Origin: Candidatus Merdivicinus excrementipullorum
Lineage (GTDB): Bacteria; Bacillota; Clostridia; Oscillospirales; Ruminococcaceae
Direction: 5' to 3'
Assembly: GCA_018716725.1 (NCBI GenBank)
Contig: DVJP01000073.1
Coordinates: 1-54,193, forward strand
Length of the DNA: 54,193 nucleotides
Position 1 is the first letter of the stretch; every line of letters starts with the position of its first letter. Shown in pieces: positions 35,482 through 43,769 of the stretch. The notes beneath the pieces were generated by a model. It searched no databases. It saw nothing but the letters and a program-made list of their open reading frames with translations, and had not been told where the DNA came from. A program made the translations under genes and the position numbers.

Positions 35482-36927
35482 CTATCCCCCAAAAATCCGC
35501 AGAAATTCCTCCACCTCGCTTTGGCGGATGTTGTGAATCCGCATCCGCCGCCTTTTTTCGGAAAAGGGGTAGATAATCACATCGGAGCATTTGGACATTT
35601 TTTGAAAAAGGGACTGCTGGGTTTCGATTTTGGCGATTTTATCCTTGTGGAGGGCAACCGTATAAAAGGCGTATCCGAAGGTGAAGCGGAAGGTGAAGCT
35701 GTCCCCCCGGACGCCGATGCCCACATGGAAATAAGCGGCGATTTTTACAAAGAGCCACCAGACCGCCGGAATTTCCGCCATGATGCCGAAAAACAGGTTC
35801 AGCTGCCGCAGATTTGGAAAGAAATACCACAGCCCGCCAAACAGGACGGCAAAAACCAGCATCAGGGTCAAAGGCGGGATCAAAAACCGGGTCAGTACCT
35901 TAATATAAGGCTTATATTTCCGGGGGCTTACCTTGATTTCCGGCAGGATCAGCCGGAGGGTGCGCTTTAAGTCCTGTTTCTCCACCGCCGGGAACAGCAC
36001 CGCCATCTCGTTTTTCTCCTTGCCGTAGCCGGTGCAGTTTAAGAATGCGGAACAGAATCCGCAGAGGATGGTCATAAGGCTCTGGCGCAGCTGAACGTAG
36101 TTCACCCGCTCCACCGCCATGTAGGCCTCTTTTTTGGTAATGACCCCCACTTTGACCGCCAGCATCCGCTTTTCCCGCCGGGCATGGAACCCCAGGTGGC
36201 TCACCAATGTCATAAGGAAGGCGATGCCCCACCCTCCCAGCAGGACCGCGGCCAGCATGGCGGCTGCCGGCGGAAGGTTGAAGGCCAAAATTTGGATGAG
36301 CCGTGTGATGGAATCCATCAAAAGCTTTTCAAAGGCTTCCCCCAGGACTTTGCCGCTTTGGCTGATAAAGGTTGCCGCAAAAAGGACGCCGGTCAGGGTA
36401 TTGGAGGTAATCAGGGACAAAATGGCGATATACAGCGCCCGGGGATGGTAAATCCGGACGCCTTTCGGTCCCCCTTCCCCCTCCGCCAGACGTTTGGTGC
36501 AGGCGGCTAAAATTTCATCCGCCCTGTCCCGGCGCAGAAGCAAAACCGCGTCCGCGCTGGAACTGCTGCCCCCGTCCGTTTCCATCCGCAGCCGGACGAT
36601 TTTCAAAGGCCGCAGGTAAAAGGGGGCTTCCAGGGTGACGGAAGAAAGGTTTTTAAAAGGAAGATACCGGGCCTTCTGAACAAAAAAGCCGCTTTCTACA
36701 TAAATTCCCTTGAGGCGCAGGCTGTACCGGATAGCGCTCCACTGGATCACCCCAAACAGCACGATGAGGAAAACCACCAGAAGGTCCATCCACGCGCCCC
36801 TGACCCACATGAGCACGTTGCCCCGCAAAAGCAGCAAAGAACGCAGCAAAGGGAAAATCAGCAAAACCAGGTACTTGGAAAAGGCGTATACAATATAAAG
36901 GGGGTGCTGCCGTTTCAAATCATTCAT
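35482..36927 (-). CDS. bacterial PH (bPH2) domain membrane protein, YdbT-like
   Basis: About 481 residues from the ATG at 36927 (MNDLKRQHPLY), which overlaps the upstream gene by 8 bases. Pairs of membrane helices (YLVLLIFPLLRSLLLL; LLVVFLIVLFGVIQW; AAAMLAAVLLGGWGIAFLM; TLMLVFAVLFGGLWYFF) alternate with YdbT-type PH domains, each of the pattern FFVQKARYLPFKNLSSVTLEAPFYLRPLKIVRLRMET. YdbS/YdbT pairs in B. subtilis are membrane proteins of unclear role, linked to resistance to certain peptides. Co-transcribed with the smaller PH gene. Confidence 0.85.
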   Translation of the reverse strand: MNDLKRQHPLYIVYAFSKYLVLLIFPLLRSLLLLRGNVLMWVRGAWMDLLVVFLIVLFGVIQWSAIRYSLRLKGIYVESGFFVQKARYLPFKNLSSVTLEAPFYLRPLKIVRLRMETDGGSSSSADAVLLLRRDRADEILAACTKRLAEGEGGPKGVRIYHPRALYIAILSLITSNTLTGVLFAATFISQSGKVLGEAFEKLLMDSITRLIQILAFNLPPAAAMLAAVLLGGWGIAFLMTLVSHLGFHARREKRMLAVKVGVITKKEAYMAVERVNYVQLRQSLMTILCGFCSAFLNCTGYGKEKNEMAVLFPAVEKQDLKRTLRLILPEIKVSPRKYKPYIKVLTRFLIPPLTLMLVFAVLFGGLWYFFPNLRQLNLFFGIMAEIPAVWWLFVKIAAYFHVGIGVRGDSFTFRFTFGYAFYTVALHKDKIAKIETQQSLFQKMSKCSDVIIYPFSEKRRRMRIHNIRQSEVEEFLRIFGG

Positions 36928-37396
36928 GGCCCGCCCCCTTCTCCGAAAAGAGCCGCGGCCCAACCGCCGGGCAGCGGGGCGTAATATCTTTTAACAGGGC
37001 TTCCGCATCCTGAATGGGCAGGAAAGGGATCACCATGCTGCCCCCCATGGAGCGGACAACCAGAGTCCGGGTCCGGAACAGAAGCGAAAAGGGGGACCGG
37101 ACAACGGTTACATATAAAACAGCCCGGCGCATAACCCGGTTCCGGGTCAAAAAAATAAACCCGCACTGGTATTCCACATAGTCCTCTCCCGTCCGGTAGC
37201 GGCAGTTTTCATACCGCAGGGGCAAATATAAAAAGGCAGCCAGCACCAGAGCAAGGCCGTCCAGCCACAAAAGCAGGTACCAGAAAAAACTCCGGCTGGG
37301 CAGCAGGAAATCAACGCCCCATGCCAGCAAAGCCGCCGCCAAAAGCGCCGCGGCTTCCCAAACAACCAAGGCTTTCCAGGAAATCTGTCCTTCCAT
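36920..37396 (-). CDS. small bPH2-domain membrane protein, YdbS-like
   Basis: 158 residues; the second ATG (37396) is preferred, since GGAGG lies eight bases upstream of it and only two upstream of the first. Two membrane helices (about 6-30 and 38-58) precede one PH domain (EYQCGFIFLTRNRVMRRAVLYVTVVRSPFSLLFRTRTLVVRSMGG). Partner of the larger YdbT-like protein downstream. Confidence 0.83.
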   Translation of the reverse strand: MEGQISWKALVVWEAAALLAAALLAWGVDFLLPSRSFFWYLLLWLDGLALVLAAFLYLPLRYENCRYRTGEDYVEYQCGFIFLTRNRVMRRAVLYVTVVRSPFSLLFRTRTLVVRSMGGSMVIPFLPIQDAEALLKDITPRCPAVGPRLFSEKGAGHE

Positions 37397-37428
37397 ACCC
37401 ATATCCTCCCACCGTACATTGTTTTATT

Positions 37429-37457
37429 ATTGTACCACAAACAGCCGGGAAATTCAA
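37429..37457 (-). promoter_or_regulatory. promoter of the PH-domain operon
   Basis: TTGAAT at 37457-37452, 17 bases, TGGTACAAT with -10 at 37434-37429 on the minus strand, 33 bases before the start. Divergent from the pst region. Confidence 0.65.
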
Positions 37458-37473
37458 ACCTTCCCGTTTTCTC

Positions 37474-37501
37474 TCCACACATTATTTACATTTCCTTTAC
37501 G
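37474..37501 (+). promoter_or_regulatory. PhoP-box-like direct repeats upstream of pstS
   Basis: TCCACA, TTTACA and TTTACG at exact 11-base periods (37474, 37485, 37496), like the TTHACA repeats bound by B. subtilis PhoP. Downstream, TATAAT at about 37555 has only TTGACA 10 bases before it, so this promoter lacks a well-spaced -35, as expected for an activated one. Fits control by the phoP-phoR genes of this cluster. Confidence 0.5.
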
Positions 37502-37592
37502 CACAAAATACCGCGGCCATACTTGAATATGCTTTTTACTTGACAAATTTTCCGGTATAATCAAGTTGTAATCAAGAAAAGGAGAGATCAAT

Positions 37593-38504
37593 ATGAAAAA
37601 GATGACTTCTGTACTGATGGCGGGCCTGTTTGCCGCTATGACTCTTGCCAGCTGCGGCGGTAACGGCGCTTCTTCCACTACCACCGAAAGCTCCTCCGCT
37701 GAATCTTCTTCCGCTGCAACCGAATCTTCCGCTGAAGCTGAATCTTCCGCTGAAGCATCCACAGAAACCACAGCTTTAAGCGGCACCGTTTCCATGTCCG
37801 GCTCCACCTCCATGGAGATCGTTGCCAAAGCTCTGGCTGAATCCTTTACCAGCCTGTATCCCGACGTTACCGTGGACGTCCAGCTGGGCGGCTCCTCCAC
37901 CGGCATCCAGAACGCCCTGGAAGGCGTTTCCGACATCGGCAACGTGAGCCGCGACCTGGCCGAGGATGAAACCGGCCTGACCCCCCACGAAATCGCTCTG
38001 GACGGCATCGGCATCGCCGTAAACCCGGAAAACCCTGTGGAAAACCTGACTCTGGAGCAGATCGCGGACATCTACACCGGCGAGATCACCAACTGGTCTG
38101 AAGTCGGCGGCGAGGACCTGGAAATCTATGTGGTAGGCCGTGAAGCCGGTTCCGGCACCCGGGACGCTTTCGAAAGCATCGTAGGCGTTGAGGATGTGGC
38201 CGCTTACGACTCCGAGCAGACCTCCACCGGTTCCGCTAAAACCACTGTCGCCACCACTCCCGGCGCTATCGGCTATGTTTCCTTTGACTCCATCGACGAC
38301 ACTGTAAAAACCGTCACCGTAAACGATGTGGCCATCTCTCTGGAAACCATCCAGGACGGCTCCTACGTTCTCCAGCGTCCCTTCCTCATGGTCACCAAAG
38401 AAGGCGCGGAGCTTTCTGAAGCTGCTCAGGCGTTCTTAGACTACACCCTGAGCGACGAAGGCCAGGCAGTCTGCGAGCAGGTTGGCCTTGTCCCTGTGAA
38501 ATAA
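37593..38504 (+). CDS. pstS: phosphate ABC transporter substrate-binding lipoprotein PstS
   Basis: 303 residues. Lipoprotein signal with lipobox LASC (Cys near residue 20), then a Ser/Glu/Thr-rich linker to about residue 60, then the PBP fold with phosphate contacts SGSTSM and GREAGSGTRDAF, and the GAIGYVSFDSI region. It binds phosphate outside the membrane and hands it to PstC-PstA. First gene of the pst cluster, preceded by AAAGGAGAG and PhoP-type repeats. Confidence 0.96.
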   Translation: MKKMTSVLMAGLFAAMTLASCGGNGASSTTTESSSAESSSAATESSAEAESSAEASTETTALSGTVSMSGSTSMEIVAKALAESFTSLYPDVTVDVQLGGSSTGIQNALEGVSDIGNVSRDLAEDETGLTPHEIALDGIGIAVNPENPVENLTLEQIADIYTGEITNWSEVGGEDLEIYVVGREAGSGTRDAFESIVGVEDVAAYDSEQTSTGSAKTTVATTPGAIGYVSFDSIDDTVKTVTVNDVAISLETIQDGSYVLQRPFLMVTKEGAELSEAAQAFLDYTLSDEGQAVCEQVGLVPVK

Positions 38505-38530
38505 TTACGGAATAAGAAAGGATTTTTTCC

Positions 38531-39478
38531 ATGACGGATACAAAGCCTGCCCTGTCCTCCGCCCCGAAGGCGCAGGGCGTCCCGGAACGGAACCCATCTT
38601 TGTCCTCCGCGAAAAGAGCAAAGGGCGTCATTGAACGGGTTATGAACATCATTTTCTTTGTCTGCGGCGTGGCTTCCGTCCTGTGCGTGGCCGCCATCAC
38701 CATCTACATGGTGGTGTCCGGCCTCCCGGCCATCCGGGAGGTAGGGCTGTGGGATTTCCTCACCGGGACGGTTTGGGCCCCCACTGCGGAAACACCCCAG
38801 TTTGGCATTCTGCCCATGATCCTCACCACCATTTTAGGCACCTTCGGGGCCATTGTGGTGGGCGCGCCCTTGGGGCTGTTTACAGCGGTGTTTATCTGCT
38901 ACCTGGCTCCCAAAAAATCTCAGGCCTTTTTAACCTCCGCTGTGGAGCTGCTGGCCGGCATTCCCTCCGTCATTTACGGCTTAGTGGGCATTACGGTGCT
39001 GTCTCCCCTGGTGGCTAAGACCTTTGATCTGCCCTCCGGCGCTTCCCTGTTCACTTCGATTATCGTGCTGGCCATTATGATCCTGCCCACCATCGTCAGC
39101 GTAACCATCACTTCCCTGCGGGCTGTTCCCCAGGAATACTACGACGGTTCCCTGGCCCTGGGCGCGACGTCTATGACATCCATTTTCAAAATGAACATCC
39201 GGGCCGCCAAATCCGGCATTATCACCGGCATTGTGCTGGGTATCGGCCGCGCCATCGGCGAAACCATGGCCATCATTATGGTTTCCGGCAACGTGGTGAA
39301 TATGCCCAACCTTTTCGGCAGCGTCCGGTTCCTGACCACCGGTATCGTGTCGGAAATGAGCTATGCCGCCGGCCTGCACCGGGAAGCCCTGTTCAGCATC
39401 GGCCTCATCCTCTTTATCTTTATCTTTGCTATCAACCTGATTCTCACCGGCATCCTGAAAAAGGGCGCCAAGCAATAA
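38531..39478 (+). CDS. pstC: phosphate ABC transporter permease PstC
   Basis: 315 residues with six predicted membrane helices and a cytoplasmic N-terminus of about 35 residues. The permease loop motif is DGSLALGATSMTSIFKMNIRAAKSGIITG (EAA-type), and EIxSVVYG-like LLAGIPSVIYGLVG is typical of Pst permeases. It lies 26 bases after pstS. Confidence 0.96.
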   Translation: MTDTKPALSSAPKAQGVPERNPSLSSAKRAKGVIERVMNIIFFVCGVASVLCVAAITIYMVVSGLPAIREVGLWDFLTGTVWAPTAETPQFGILPMILTTILGTFGAIVVGAPLGLFTAVFICYLAPKKSQAFLTSAVELLAGIPSVIYGLVGITVLSPLVAKTFDLPSGASLFTSIIVLAIMILPTIVSVTITSLRAVPQEYYDGSLALGATSMTSIFKMNIRAAKSGIITGIVLGIGRAIGETMAIIMVSGNVVNMPNLFGSVRFLTTGIVSEMSYAAGLHREALFSIGLILFIFIFAINLILTGILKKGAKQ

Positions 39479-39505
39479 AAACCGCATCAGAAAGGATTCG
39501 ATGAT

Positions 39506-40402
39506 ATGACTGTCAATACTGCCGCCAGATCCGCTGCCGTCGCCGCGCGGCGGCCCCGCTCCCTTACCGAAACCCGTTTCCGGCCCATGGACCTGATCCT
39601 CAAGTGCCTGTGCATTCTGGCGGGGGCAGTTACCATCGCCATGGTTGCAGGCCTCATCGGGTACATTCTGGCAACCGGGCTTCCCAATGTAACCTGGGAA
39701 TTCCTGACCACCGAGGAAAGCGCGTTAAACCGCACCTACGGCATCCTGCCCAACATTATCAACACCCTGTACACCATCGTCATTACCTTGGTTGTTGCGG
39801 CCCCTCTGGGCGTCGGCGGGGCTATCTACCTGAATGAGTACGCCAAAAAAGGCCGCCTGACCAAGATCATCGAATTCACCACCGAAGCTCTGGCCGGTAT
39901 CCCCTCTATCATCTACGGCCTCTTCGGCATGATGGTTTTCAACAATACCTTCGGCTTTGGCTACTCCATTATTTCCGGCTGCTTGACCTTGTCCATTATG
40001 GTGCTGCCCACCATTATCCGTACCACCCAGGAAGCCCTGCGCACTGTCCCTGTGGGCTACCGGGAAGGGGCCGCGGGCCTGGGCGCTTCCAAATGGCACA
40101 CCATCCGCACCATCCTGATCCCCTGCTGCAAGGGCGGCATCATCACCTCCCTGATCCTCAGCATCGGGCGCATCGTCGGCGAATCCGCCGCGCTGATCTT
40201 CACCGCCGGCATCGCCGCCAACCTGCCCACTAACTGGCTGACCCATGCAGGCTCCTCCGGCGCCACCTTTGCCGTACAGCTTTACCAGTATGCGGACCAG
40301 GGCCGGAACGACGTAAGCTTCGCCATTGCGGCGGTGCTGGTGATCCTGGTGCTCGCCATTAACCTTCTTGCCCGTCTTTGCAGCGGCCGGAAAAAAGCTT
40401 AA
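39506..40402 (+). CDS. pstA: phosphate ABC transporter permease PstA
   Basis: 298 residues with six membrane helices. LAGIPSIIYGLFGMMVF and the coupling loop REGAAGLGASKWHTIRTILIPCCKGGIITSLIL mark it as the second Pst channel subunit. It starts 27 bases after pstC. A strong terminator follows its stop, before pstB. Confidence 0.96.
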   Translation: MTVNTAARSAAVAARRPRSLTETRFRPMDLILKCLCILAGAVTIAMVAGLIGYILATGLPNVTWEFLTTEESALNRTYGILPNIINTLYTIVITLVVAAPLGVGGAIYLNEYAKKGRLTKIIEFTTEALAGIPSIIYGLFGMMVFNNTFGFGYSIISGCLTLSIMVLPTIIRTTQEALRTVPVGYREGAAGLGASKWHTIRTILIPCCKGGIITSLILSIGRIVGESAALIFTAGIAANLPTNWLTHAGSSGATFAVQLYQYADQGRNDVSFAIAAVLVILVLAINLLARLCSGRKKA

Positions 40403-40412
40403 CAATCCGTCC

Positions 40413-40438
40413 GGGCGGCTGCTGTGCCGCCCTTTTTT
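40413..40438 (+). terminator. intrinsic terminator between pstA and pstB
   Basis: GGGCGGC, loop TGCTGT, GCCGCCC and TTTTTT. It lies inside an otherwise co-directional operon and would lower the amount of pstB and downstream message. A small AGTTTC..GAAACT palindrome follows at 40447-40460. Confidence 0.75.
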
Positions 40439-40477
40439 ACTGCTTAAGTTTCACGAAACTGAAAGGAATTATCCGTT

Positions 40478-41233
40478 ATGACTGATAAAATGACCGCAAC
40501 CCACCTGGACTTTTACTATGGCCAGACACACGCCCTCAAGGATGTCACTTTGCCTATCAAGGAGCACCGCGTCACCGCTTTTATCGGCCCCTCCGGCTGC
40601 GGCAAATCCACCTTCCTGCGGACCCTGAACCGGATGAACGACCTGGTGGAGGGCACCCGGGTGGAAGGGGAAATCCTCTTGGACGGCGAAAACATCTATG
40701 CCCCCAACGTGGACGTCACCACCCTGCGCAAACGGGTGGGCATGGTGTTCCAGCGCCCCAACCCCTTCCCTATGAGCATTTATGACAATATCGCCTACGG
40801 CCCCCGTCTCCACGGCATTCGGAAAAAATCGGATTTGGACGCCATTGTGGAACAGAGCCTAAAAGGCGCGGCCCTCTTTGACGAGGTAAAGGACCGCTTA
40901 AAACGCTCCGCCCTCTCCCTTTCCGGCGGCCAGCAGCAGCGGCTGTGCATCGCCCGGGCTTTGGCCGTGGAGCCGGAAGTCCTCCTGATGGACGAACCTA
41001 CCGCCGCTTTGGACCCCATTTCCACCCAGAAGGTGGAGGAGCTGATTCTGGAGCTGAAAAAAGCCTACACTGTGGCCATTGTTACCCACAATATGCAGCA
41101 GGCCGCCCGTGTTTCCGATTTCACCGCTTTCTTCTTAGTGGGCGAGATGGTGGAATTCGATGAAACCCACCAGATTTTCAACGCTCCGGCGGATAATAGA
41201 ACCGCCGACTATATCGGCGGACGTTTCGGTTGA
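40478..41233 (+). CDS. pstB: phosphate ABC transporter ATPase PstB
   Basis: 251 residues. Walker [10 protein letters not shown] loop [18 protein letters not shown] (typical of PstB), signature LSGGQQQR, Walker [14 protein letters not shown] and the switch His in IVTHNMQQA. It powers phosphate uptake through PstC-PstA. No phoU follows it; the response regulator gene comes next. Confidence 0.98.
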   Translation: MTDKMTATHLDFYYGQTHALKDVTLPIKEHRVTAFIGPSGCGKSTFLRTLNRMNDLVEGTRVEGEILLDGENIYAPNVDVTTLRKRVGMVFQRPNPFPMSIYDNIAYGPRLHGIRKKSDLDAIVEQSLKGAALFDEVKDRLKRSALSLSGGQQQRLCIARALAVEPEVLLMDEPTAALDPISTQKVEELILELKKAYTVAIVTHNMQQAARVSDFTAFFLVGEMVEFDETHQIFNAPADNRTADYIGGRFG

Positions 41234-41241
41234 TTTTCCAG

Positions 41242-41271
41242 TTTACAAACCGCCCTTTTGCGTGATATAAT
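41242..41271 (+). promoter_or_regulatory. promoter of phoP
   Basis: TTTACA at 41242-41247, 18 bases, TATAAT at 41266-41271, 44 bases before phoP. TTTACA also equals one PhoP half-site. Confidence 0.6.
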
Positions 41272-41315
41272 AAAGGAAGCAGCATAAATCCATACTGCTT
41301 CGAGGAGGAACCCCC

Positions 41316-41999
41316 ATGGCAACGATCTACGTTGTGGAAGATGATGAAAACATCCGTCAGTTGGTGGCGACGGCCCTTCAGGCCTTCGGCTATCAGGTAA
41401 AGGCCTTTGAGGACGCCGGAAGCGGCCTTGCGGCTTTGAAGGAAGCTACGCCGGACTTAATGCTTTTTGATCTGATGCTGCCGGATATGGACGGCGTGGA
41501 GGCGGTCCGGCAGATCCGGGCGGAACCTGCGTTTGCTGATCTTCCCATCATGATCCTGACTGCGAAAAATTCAGAACTTGATAAAGTCACCGGTTTGGAC
41601 GCCGGCGCAGACGATTACCTGACCAAACCCTTCGGCATCCTGGAATTGAAAGCCCGGGTGCAGGCCCTTTTGCGCCGCACCTCCCGGAGCCGGAAGCCTT
41701 CGGTGCTCACCGGCCAGGATTTGGAAGTCAACTGCGACACCCGGGACGTCCTCAGAAACGGAGAAAAAATTGAATTGACCTTTAAGGAATTTGAGCTTTT
41801 AAAGCTGCTGATGGAAAATTCCGAACGGGTTATGACCCGTTCGGAGCTGCTGAATCTGGTGTGGGGCATCGACTTTGAGGGGGAAACCCGCACCTTGGAT
41901 ATGCACATCCGCACCCTGCGTCAAAAGCTGGGCGATGACGCCGATAATCCCCGCTACATTCACACAGTGCGCGGCGTTGGCTACCGGTTTTGCTCATAA
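41316..41999 (+). CDS. phoP: OmpR-family response regulator, PhoP/PhoB type
   Basis: 227 residues. The receiver domain has the acidic pair VEDDEN, the phosphoacceptor Asp in LMLFDLMLPDMDG and a TAKN / TKPF switch-Lys region. The C-terminal winged helix ends RYIHTVRGVGYRF. It probably senses phosphate shortage through the kinase downstream and controls pst. A terminator separates it from the kinase gene. Confidence 0.93.
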   Translation: MATIYVVEDDENIRQLVATALQAFGYQVKAFEDAGSGLAALKEATPDLMLFDLMLPDMDGVEAVRQIRAEPAFADLPIMILTAKNSELDKVTGLDAGADDYLTKPFGILELKARVQALLRRTSRSRKPSVLTGQDLEVNCDTRDVLRNGEKIELTFKEFELLKLLMENSERVMTRSELLNLVWGIDFEGETRTLDMHIRTLRQKLGDDADNPRYIHTVRGVGYRFCS

Positions 42000-42008
42000 C
42001 CCCTTCCG

Positions 42009-42032
42009 CCCGCCTTTTTGGCGGGATTTTTT
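42009..42032 (+). terminator. intrinsic terminator between phoP and phoR
   Basis: CCCGCC, loop TTTTT, GGCGGG, then ATTTTTT. Only 9 bases after the phoP stop and overlapping the run-up to the phoR ribosome site (AAGGAGG). It would make kinase message scarcer than regulator message. Confidence 0.75.
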
Positions 42033-42050
42033 GTCAGCAAGGAGGATGCC

Positions 42051-43457
42051 ATGAAACAACCTTTCGTCAACAGCCCTTTTTGGCGGCAAATCACCGGGGT
42101 GGCCTTAGGCGGCGCTCTGGCGCTTTTGGGGATGGAGGCGTGGAAACGCCGGAGCGGCCTGGCAGCTTTGCCCTTTCTTCTTTTTTTTATCCTGTGCCTT
42201 GCCTTGCTGGTGTGGCTTATTATCCGCTCGGCTGTCCGGAACACGGAACGGGAACAGCAGCAGGAAATCGCCCTGGTCACCAAGCTTTTAGCTGAACGCC
42301 AGGAGGGGTTCGCCTTCCACCCGATTCAGGAAAATATGACGGTGGAAGTTTCCGACCTCTGCCAGCAAATCCGCAAAATCTGCAACCGGCTGCTGCTGAC
42401 CCGTTACCGGCTCCAATCCCGGGAAAACCGGGTCCGGTTCATTTTCGCCAACTTAAACGAGGGCTTTGTCCTGCTGGACCAGAAGCGCCACGTTTTGAGC
42501 TACAACCACATTGCCCAGCAGATCCTGGGCATCCCCGACGAATCGGAGAACAAGCTGGTGCAGGAGGTGATCCACAGCCACAGGATTCAGGAAGGGATTT
42601 CCTATGTGCTGGAAGGCAGGGACTTTTCTGCTTTTGACATCCATCTGCCGGACGGGCGCATTTTCAGCATCCAAATCCGTCTGGTGAAGCAGGAGGAGCC
42701 ACGGCGGAAATGCAGCGTGCTGATTTTAGCTTTGGACGTCACCGCCGACCGGACCGCTTTGCAGCAGCGCCAGGACTTTTTCTCCAACGCTTCCCATGAA
42801 ATGCGTACCCCTATCACCTCCATCCTGGGATTTTCCGAAATGCTGGAGCAGGGCATGATTTCCGACCCGGAACAGATGGCCCAGAGCGTCCATATCATCC
42901 GGCGGGAGGCTTCCCGGATGTCCCGGATTATCAACGATCTGCTGTTTATCTCCAAGCTGGAAAACGAGGACGAGCCTACCGATGCCCCGCCCATCAACGT
43001 GCTGGAAATCGCCCAGGAAATCAAGGAAACCTTAACGCCGGATATGCAGGAACGGAATATCACCATGGAAATTTCCGGCGGCAACTTCCAGGCGGCAATC
43101 CCCTACAGCCACCTGCACAGCCTGCTGGCGAACCTGATGCAGAACGCCGTCAAATACAATGTGGAAAACGGCTCCGTCTGGGTGCGGATTGAAACGGACG
43201 GGCGGCTTTTGCGCATCGGCGTCCGGGACACCGGCATCGGCATCCCGGACGAGATGAAAACCCGGGTGTTCGAGCGGTTTTTCCGGGTGGACAAGGGCCG
43301 CAGCCGGGGCGTCGGCGGCACCGGCCTGGGACTTTCTATTGTAAAGCACCTGGTCACCCTGTACCACGGCTCCATTTCCCTGGACAGCACCCTGGGCAAG
43401 GGCAGCTTTTTCCAGCTGACCTTACAGCTTCCCACCCCCATTGTCCCGGCTTCATAA
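42051..43457 (+). CDS. phoR: sensor histidine kinase, PhoR type
   Basis: 468 residues from the ATG at 42051 (MKQPFVNSPFW), five bases after AAGGAGG. Two membrane helices near the N-terminus with almost no outside loop; a PAS-like domain (FIFANLNEGFVLLDQKRHVLSYN); HisKA box SNASHEMRTPITSILGFSEML with the phosphoacceptor His; ATPase N, G1 and G2 boxes NLMQNAVKYN, DTGIGIP, GTGLGLS. The lack of a sensing loop suits kinases that take their signal from the Pst transporter; PhoU, the usual go-between, is not in the window. Confidence 0.93.
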   Translation: MKQPFVNSPFWRQITGVALGGALALLGMEAWKRRSGLAALPFLLFFILCLALLVWLIIRSAVRNTEREQQQEIALVTKLLAERQEGFAFHPIQENMTVEVSDLCQQIRKICNRLLLTRYRLQSRENRVRFIFANLNEGFVLLDQKRHVLSYNHIAQQILGIPDESENKLVQEVIHSHRIQEGISYVLEGRDFSAFDIHLPDGRIFSIQIRLVKQEEPRRKCSVLILALDVTADRTALQQRQDFFSNASHEMRTPITSILGFSEMLEQGMISDPEQMAQSVHIIRREASRMSRIINDLLFISKLENEDEPTDAPPINVLEIAQEIKETLTPDMQERNITMEISGGNFQAAIPYSHLHSLLANLMQNAVKYNVENGSVWVRIETDGRLLRIGVRDTGIGIPDEMKTRVFERFFRVDKGRSRGVGGTGLGLSIVKHLVTLYHGSISLDSTLGKGSFFQLTLQLPTPIVPAS

Positions 43458-43475
43458 GGCGGAATTTATCAAAAA

Positions 43476-43515
43476 GGCGGTATGCCCCCAAACAGGAAGC
43501 ATACCGTCTCTTCTT
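43476..43515. terminator. bidirectional terminator between phoR and the hydrogenase regulator
   Basis: GGCGGTATGC, a 13-base loop and GCATACCGTC, with T-rich or A-rich flanks on both sides, between convergent genes. Confidence 0.7.
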
Positions 43516-43764
43516 TTATTTGACTTTGGAATACAGGGTTTTGGTGCTGACGCCGGGGATCATGCCCAGTTTTCCGGACAGGGCGCTGATGGCTTCCCCC
43601 GGCGCGTCCACCACCACGCTGATAATGGACAGCCCTTTTTCCCGGTAAGGCAGGCCCATGCGGCCGATAATATAGCGGCTATACTGGTGGAGGATGCGGT
43701 TGATGCGCTCCGCCGCTTCGGCGTCCTCCACCATGATGCCGATGAGGGCGATTCTGGTTTCCAT
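43516..43764 (-). CDS. TM1266-type iron-only hydrogenase system regulator (ACT-like)
   Basis: 82 residues, start ATG at 43764 (METRIALIGIMVED). A small ferredoxin-like/NikR-ACT fold: ALIGIMVEDAEAAERIN, YIIGRMGLPYREKGLSIISVVVDA, SALSGKLGMIPGVSTKTLYSK. Such proteins are found next to hydrogenase maturation genes and are annotated as putative regulators. It follows hydE by five bases, which supports the call. Confidence 0.88.
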   Translation of the reverse strand: METRIALIGIMVEDAEAAERINRILHQYSRYIIGRMGLPYREKGLSIISVVVDAPGEAISALSGKLGMIPGVSTKTLYSKVK

Positions 43765-43769
43765 CCTGT

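Noticed and set aside
37376-37560. Ordinary sigma-A promoter for pstS using TTGACA and TATAAT
   Set aside because: The two hexamers are only 10 bases apart, so they cannot serve as one promoter; a PhoP-activated promoter fits better.
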